NCBI GenBank assembly: GCA_902766515.1
Contig: CACXEB010000463.1
Span: 1-10,153, forward strand
Length of the DNA stretch: 10,153 bases
Reading direction: 5' to 3'
Origin: an uncultured Eubacteriales bacterium
GTDB lineage: Bacteria; Bacillota_A; Clostridia; Christensenellales; Aristaeellaceae
A program made the translations under genes and the position numbers. Numbering within the stretch: position 1 is the stretch's first letter; each line of letters begins with the position of its first letter. Under the pieces are notes generated by a model, which was given only the letters and a program-made list of their open reading frames with translations, was not told the origin of the DNA and did not search any database. Shown here in pieces: positions 5,605 through 10,153 of the stretch.

Positions 5605-8208
5605 TTACCGCATCGCGTCCTGTCCGCGGTAGGTGACCAGGACCGTGCGCTGATCGCGTTTGGTGAAGGTCAGCGTGCGCCATGTGCCGTCCGGACTCCG
5701 GACGCCGATCCGGGCAGTCGCGCCCTGCGCCGCCTTCGGGTTGAGCGTGACGCAGCGGCCGTCCAGGGACAGGAAATGGGCCGTGCTTTCAGGATCCAGG
5801 GTCAGATCGCCGCCCAGGTCCACCGTGAACCGCGCCAGCCGCGCGGTGATCAGCAGGGTCGACCCATCCGCCGTTGCCCGGCCCTCCTGCGCGCTCTGGC
5901 GCCGGACGGCGCTGACCGTTACCTGAAGCCGGTCCGTCAGGTCCGCAGGCAGGCCCAGCGCGCTGCCGCTGTTCTGGCCGCCCGCCTGGGGCCGCAGGGT
6001 GATGCCGGTGACCAGGCCCTCCCGGACCGTCACGGAGCAGCCCGGAAACAGACCCTTCATCAGGCGTTCAAAGTCCGGTTCCGCCGGCAGCACGGACGCC
6101 CCGGCCGATCCATGGGCCCAGGCGGACGCCGCGCCGGCCTCCGTCCTATAGATGCGCCCGGCCGCCGTCAGCTGCTCCATCGAGGGCACCAGCCGGTACT
6201 CGCCGTCCGTGAGCCCGCCGGGCGCCCGGACAGATGTTTCGGCCGCTGCCGGCTCAGCCGGCCCGGGAGCGGGCGCCGCCGGCGCCGGTTCCGCCAGGCA
6301 GAAACGCGAGAGCGGTTCATAGCCCAGCGGCGCGACCAGGCTGTCCCAGTTCTCCGGCAGGCGGATTTCCATCGTCACGCAGCCGCCGCCCGGGAGCACC
6401 ATGAATTTGTTGCGCGCCGCGTCGCCCGCGACCAGGAAAGCGGTCTGCCCCTTCTGCATGGTCGCTGTCGTCTCGATCCTGCCGCCCGGGATCAGGCCCG
6501 CCAGCCATTCCGGCGCGTCCGTCAGCGCCGCCTGCTCCTGCGGATCGGCCTGCAGCTTGCGGTAATACTCATCAAAGGTATACGCCTGGCTCTGTACGCT
6601 GCCCGTGTTGGCCCAGTAGCTGGCATAGGCGCGCATGAACAGCGGCCGCCGGGCCGTGGCGACCAGGTCGTCCTCCAGCGCGTCCCGGGTCGCGTAGGCT
6701 TTGACCAGGTCCCGGGCCACCGGCTCCGTCAGCAGGACGGTGCGATTCACCTGCGGGTTGGTATTGCCCAGCCCGTTTTGTTGTTTTTCGGTGATATCAA
6801 ACGCCAGCAGCTGCATGATCCGCTCCGGGTCGTCCGTGGCGGGCGTCACGTTGTTGCCCCAGGCCAGGGCGGACGCCGCCGTCACGGTGTTGTCGTTCAG
6901 CCCATAGCCCTGCGTGACATGATAGGGCATCCAGCCCACCCGCAGGCAGGCTTCCTCATCCTCCGCGAAGGCGAAGGGCGTCAGGTACCCGAAGGTCCCC
7001 ATCCGGTTTTCCTTCACATAGTAGCCGCCGAGGTTCAGCATCATCAGGTCCATAAACCGGCCCAGCGCCTTGTTGACGGCTTCGCTGATCATGCCCTGCC
7101 CGCAGTCGATGCCCAGCTGCCGCGCCAGCGGCCCGTTGAGCCAGGCGTAGGGCGACCAGCCGTGGGTGCTCGCCAGCGGCCTGCGCCATTCCCCGTCCCC
7201 CAGCGCCTGGGCCAGCGCCACGCAGACCGGCATCAGCTCCTTCGGCACGCCCGCCATGACCGCGTTGACCGCCACGGCATATACCGTGCATTCCCGGTAG
7301 GCCAGCGCGTAGATGCCCAGCACATCGCCCGCCCCATACGGGGTAAAGCGCAGGTATTCGCGCACCGCGGCGTCCGTGGCGGGCACGACCGGCAGGCCGT
7401 CCGTCCAGCCGTTGATCCGGCAGAACTCCTGGACCTCCTCCAGGGTGCCGGTATACACCGCTTCGTCATAGGGCCGCCGGCCATCCGTCGCATACTGGTC
7501 CGCTTCCGCCTGGGTGATCGGCCGGGTCAGGGCTTCGACGACCTGCGGCCAGACGGTCTCCCGGGTGTGGCGGCGCAGCTCCTCGTCCGAATGGGAGGCG
7601 AAAGCGCCGGGATACGCGGCGGTGCGCAGCACCGGCACGCCCCGGTTGACGCCGGTGGAATGGATCTGGGCGATAAAAGTCGGCGCGCCCACGGTCACGG
7701 CCGGGATGCCGATGTATTCGGCCGCGATGGCGGAGCCGCTCTCCTTGGTCGTGCACAGGCCGCAGCCGCAGTTGCCCGCGATGACCGCGTCGATGCCCAG
7801 CGCCCGCAGGCGGTCCTGGAAGGTCACCGTCTGGCTGCTCTGGCCGAACACCGAATACGGGCCGGCGCTGCCGACCTCCTGGAACATATAAACCTCAGCG
7901 GTCGGATAAGCCTCCCGGATGCAGTTTTTCAGTTCCTCATGCGTCACGGCGGCCATGAAGCTGCCGCCCACGAGGGCGATTTTCTTTCCCGCGAGCGTGT
8001 CCAGCCGGGGCGCCTGCGCGATCATATCCACCGCGTGGTATCCCACCGGTGAAACGATGGCGTACACCGGCTGGTCATTCTCATTCACCAGCGGGATCGG
8101 ACAGGCTTCATCCCCGCAGCCGTCCGCCGGCGGCAGCCCCGAGGCGGCGCCGCTGCCGGCGCAGGCCAGCAGGGCCAGGACGATCCACAGACTGATCATA
8201 CGCTTCAT
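5605..8208 (-). CDS. Predicted lipoprotein with UGSC-like CGxC motif, 'DGLPVVPxT' module and extra C-terminal domain; function unknown
   Basis: This 867-aa protein has no assigned function. The N-terminus MKRMISLWIVLALLAC has the shape of a short lipoprotein signal with lipobox LLA-C16, so surface anchoring is predicted. Residues about 45-230 resemble small proteins that databases, as I recall, name UGSC family (seleno)proteins: IDAVIAGN then C147-G-C149-G-L-C152-TT, followed by GIPAVTVGAPTF. The family motif is U/C-G-S-C; here both redox positions are Cys and Ser is Leu. Residues about 255-505 carry NGWTDGLPVVPATDAAV, VAVNAVMAGVPKELMPV, HGWSPYAWLNGPLARQLGID and GYLTPFAFAEDEE, the pattern of a widespread uncharacterised module often beside UGSC proteins. 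A Pro/Ala linker (638-660) precedes an unrecognised beta-rich C-terminus (664-867). I chose the ATG at 8208 because AAGGAG lies 10 nt upstream; the ATG at 8217 has a 1-nt spacer. It follows the glycosidase gene by 48 bp. Confidence 0.75.
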   Translation of the reverse strand: MKRMISLWIVLALLACAGSGAASGLPPADGCGDEACPIPLVNENDQPVYAIVSPVGYHAVDMIAQAPRLDTLAGKKIALVGGSFMAAVTHEELKNCIREAYPTAEVYMFQEVGSAGPYSVFGQSSQTVTFQDRLRALGIDAVIAGNCGCGLCTTKESGSAIAAEYIGIPAVTVGAPTFIAQIHSTGVNRGVPVLRTAAYPGAFASHSDEELRRHTRETVWPQVVEALTRPITQAEADQYATDGRRPYDEAVYTGTLEEVQEFCRINGWTDGLPVVPATDAAVREYLRFTPYGAGDVLGIYALAYRECTVYAVAVNAVMAGVPKELMPVCVALAQALGDGEWRRPLASTHGWSPYAWLNGPLARQLGIDCGQGMISEAVNKALGRFMDLMMLNLGGYYVKENRMGTFGYLTPFAFAEDEEACLRVGWMPYHVTQGYGLNDNTVTAASALAWGNNVTPATDDPERIMQLLAFDITEKQQNGLGNTNPQVNRTVLLTEPVARDLVKAYATRDALEDDLVATARRPLFMRAYASYWANTGSVQSQAYTFDEYYRKLQADPQEQAALTDAPEWLAGLIPGGRIETTATMQKGQTAFLVAGDAARNKFMVLPGGGCVTMEIRLPENWDSLVAPLGYEPLSRFCLAEPAPAAPAPGPAEPAAAETSVRAPGGLTDGEYRLVPSMEQLTAAGRIYRTEAGAASAWAHGSAGASVLPAEPDFERLMKGLFPGCSVTVREGLVTGITLRPQAGGQNSGSALGLPADLTDRLQVTVSAVRRQSAQEGRATADGSTLLITARLARFTVDLGGDLTLDPESTAHFLSLDGRCVTLNPKAAQGATARIGVRSPDGTWRTLTFTKRDQRTVLVTYRGQDAMR

Positions 8209-8256
8209 GCTTTCCATGCTCCTTTCTCAGGCGCCCACAGGCCCTGCCCTTCAGCG

Positions 8257-10153
8257 TTACTTCAGCTCGACGATCGCGTATCCGTTGATTTCCGGAATGA
8301 TGAAGGCGCCGTCCTTCACCGCCAGGGGGATGTTTTCCGGCACCAGCCGGGCTTGGGTAAACTTCCGGGGGATGGCTGCCCGGACGGTCACGTTCCGCAG
8401 GACGGTGCGCTCCTCGATGATGTCGATGGTCGCGCTTTTGCGGACCGGTACATAGGTCAGGAGATGCAGGCAGGTCCGGTCCGCCCCGGGCTGGTCCAGC
8501 ACGCTGACCGTCATGGTGGACGGGCCGTCGTGGCGGATCATGCGCCCGCCCAGGAGCAGGTCGATGGCGTTGGCCATCAGCCGCTTGCACCAGTAAGGCG
8601 CATTCTGGCGGTACTGCGTGAACACCGGATGCCCGAAAAGGATGACATTGTCCCTGCGCAGCACCGCCGGGTACGCGCTCCCCTTGGCGGAAGGCGTGTA
8701 CCGGTGGGAGCAGAAGAAGTCCTTTTCCCGCCTGAAGTACGGCGCGCGGGCCGACAGGAGCGTTTCCGCGCCGTCAGGCGCCAGCGCTTCGCCCTGCAGG
8801 TAGATGACATATTCGTTCTCCGGCTCCAGCCCTTCCGCCAGGACGCCGTCCGCGACCAGGAAATCCGGATAGACGGCCCGCGGGCCTTCGGACTGTGCGC
8901 CGAAGCAGGCGGGATAGCGCCCGTCCGCGTCCTGGCCGCCCTTCGCGCAGGCGATCACCCTGCCGCCGCCGGCTGTGTACCGGTCCAGCTTCCGCTGAAA
9001 TTCCTCGCTGACGGTCAGGTCGTCCGGCAGGATCACAAGCCTGTACCCGTCCAGGTCCATCTCCTGGTCGATGACATCAAACTGGAGCGCCAGCTCCTCC
9101 AGCATCTGGACGGCACCCATGACGCTTTCGGGGATCCGCTGCTCGTACAGCGGCGATTCCGGCGTGACCACCGCCGCCTCGGTCACCGGGACGGCCGGGC
9201 GGGCCCACGCTTCCCGCGCGGCCACCTGATGGTATACCTTGCCGATCAGCCGGTAGGTGGCGGGATTCAGCGTCCCGTTCGGCTCCAGCTGGTCCCCGAC
9301 GGAGATGGCGAAACCGAAGCTGAGCATCCGGAAGCACTCGAACTCCAGGGCCGCCAGGTTCTTCAGGCTGTGGAAATCGCCCCACTCGGTATGGAACTTC
9401 CCGGTCATGCCCATGCAGTCCCTGCCGAGCTTCCGCGCATAGCGCGCGGTCAGCGGGAAGTGGAGGTAGCCCCATGACCCGGAGGGCAGGCTTTCCAGCT
9501 CAAAATGGGTATAGGCGCCGGCGCTTTCCTTTGTACAGGGCCCCACGTGGCCGGCGTTGTAAAAGATGGTGCAGTCCCGGTTGTACCGACGCACCAGGTC
9601 CGTCATGTTCCGCTTGAAGCGGTCGATGACCCGCTTGGCAAACGCCCGGACCGCTTCGTCGTCCGAGGCGTCCACGCCCAGCTGCTTCATCTCCGCCCGG
9701 CAGGCGGCGCACCAGCAGGGGCGGATCCCGACGATGTCAAAGAACAGGCCGTCCAGCTCATCGCCCAGCAGCTCGCAGACCTCGGCGACGTGCGCCTTCA
9801 GGAAATCCCAGTAGCCGGTGTTGACACAGAGGGACTGGTAAAATCCGGGCTCGGTGAAGGGGCCGCCCTCATGGGCGCCGTCCTTTTTCCGGATCAGCCA
9901 TTCGGGCCGGGTGACGGCGTGCCGGTAATCCCACTGAACGGTGATGTAGACCGGCGCTTTGATGCCCACGCTGTGCAGGGCGCGTACCTGGTCGGGCAGG
10001 AGGTTTCTGTACGCCAGGCGGGGATGCACCAGCTCCGGGAACTGCCGGGAGGGATAATACATCCACCCGTGATGTCCCCGGGCAAAGACGGTCATGGAGC
10101 TGATGCCGGCTGCCCGGGCAGTCCCGGCGAAGGCATCCGGATCAAAGGAAGCG
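8257..10153 (-). CDS. Hypothetical glycosyl hydrolase (GHL6-like TIM barrel, trimerisation-like domain), 5'-truncated
   Basis: The reading frame stays open to the window edge: codons before the ATG at 10095 read SFDPDAFAGTARAAGISS, a normal continuation of the barrel, so the true start is outside. Numbering from that Met, 612 residues are visible. Residues 1-300 fit the 'hypothetical glycosyl hydrolase 6' type barrel: VFARGHHGWMYYPS (3-16), YITVQWDYRH (50-59), ELDGLFFDIVG (113-123, Asp120 a candidate functional acid), a cysteine cluster C127-W-C129-A-A-C132, KFHTEWGDFHSLKNLAALE (233-251) and FAISVGDQLEPNGTLN (262-277). Residues about 305-520 look like the Rossmann-like beta-galactosidase trimerisation domain (YRLVILPDDLTVSEEF, GGGRVIACAKGG). 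A beta-rich C-terminal domain ends IIPEINGYAIVELK. No substrate can be named; relatives resemble GH29/GH42-type enzymes. Whether it is secreted cannot be seen. It probably shares an mRNA with the lipoprotein gene downstream. Confidence 0.82.
   Translation of the reverse strand, partial: ASFDPDAFAGTARAAGISSMTVFARGHHGWMYYPSRQFPELVHPRLAYRNLLPDQVRALHSVGIKAPVYITVQWDYRHAVTRPEWLIRKKDGAHEGGPFTEPGFYQSLCVNTGYWDFLKAHVAEVCELLGDELDGLFFDIVGIRPCWCAACRAEMKQLGVDASDDEAVRAFAKRVIDRFKRNMTDLVRRYNRDCTIFYNAGHVGPCTKESAGAYTHFELESLPSGSWGYLHFPLTARYARKLGRDCMGMTGKFHTEWGDFHSLKNLAALEFECFRMLSFGFAISVGDQLEPNGTLNPATYRLIGKVYHQVAAREAWARPAVPVTEAAVVTPESPLYEQRIPESVMGAVQMLEELALQFDVIDQEMDLDGYRLVILPDDLTVSEEFQRKLDRYTAGGGRVIACAKGGQDADGRYPACFGAQSEGPRAVYPDFLVADGVLAEGLEPENEYVIYLQGEALAPDGAETLLSARAPYFRREKDFFCSHRYTPSAKGSAYPAVLRRDNVILFGHPVFTQYRQNAPYWCKRLMANAIDLLLGGRMIRHDGPSTMTVSVLDQPGADRTCLHLLTYVPVRKSATIDIIEERTVLRNVTVRAAIPRKFTQARLVPENIPLAVKDGAFIIPEINGYAIVELK

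Noticed and set aside
7753..7770. Selenocysteine in the UGSC-like motif
   Set aside because: The codons at the motif are Cys codons with no in-frame TGA, so this member is a cysteine version.
1..10153. CRISPR array, insertion sequence, tRNA, rRNA or prophage genes
   Set aside because: I saw no regularly spaced repeats, transposase motifs, cloverleaf sequences or phage-type proteins on either strand. Reading by eye could miss a divergent element.

Overview
The window is about 10 kb of GC-rich bacterial DNA, dense with genes. Strong Shine-Dalgarno sequences, sigma-A-type promoters (TTGACA-17-TAATAT), an infC-rpmI-rplT operon behind a transcription-attenuator leader, and TrpS and L20 sequences closest in my memory to Bacillus/Clostridia all suggest a high-GC member of the Bacillota (Clostridia-like, possibly gut or rumen). 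That placement is an inference.

Left part (1-3220): the last codons of a plus-strand cysteine synthase run into a hairpin terminator. Facing it is a tight minus-strand operon, read right to left. It holds a secreted 512-aa protein with Ig-like modules and an OB-like C-terminus, a free methionine-(R)-sulfoxide reductase of the GAF type (1 bp gap), and tryptophanyl-tRNA synthetase trpS (5 bp gap).

Middle (3221-5560): a 174-bp divergent region carries one promoter for that operon and one for a plus-strand alpha/beta-hydrolase esterase. The esterase stop codon lies inside the -35 box of the next promoter, which drives infC-rpmI-rplT (IF3, L35, L20). The roughly 130-nt leader of that operon can fold into a terminator hairpin or a mutually exclusive 12-bp antiterminator. 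This is the layout expected for L20 feedback control. infC has no well-placed ATG; a GTG or, by spacing, an ATC start fits best. A hairpin terminator follows rplT.

Right part (5605-10153): two minus-strand genes read in from the right edge, 48 bp apart and probably co-transcribed. The upstream one is the C-terminal part of a hypothetical glycosyl hydrolase (GHL6-like TIM barrel plus beta-galactosidase-trimerisation-like domain). The downstream one is an 867-aa predicted lipoprotein combining a UGSC-like C-G-x-C redox-type motif, a 'DGLPVVPxT' module and an unrecognised C-terminal domain. That protein is the least understood element in the window.

I see no CRISPR array, insertion sequence, phage gene, tRNA or rRNA. 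Most of the window is housekeeping; the real novelty candidates are the lipoprotein/glycosidase pair and the details of the infC leader and start codon.
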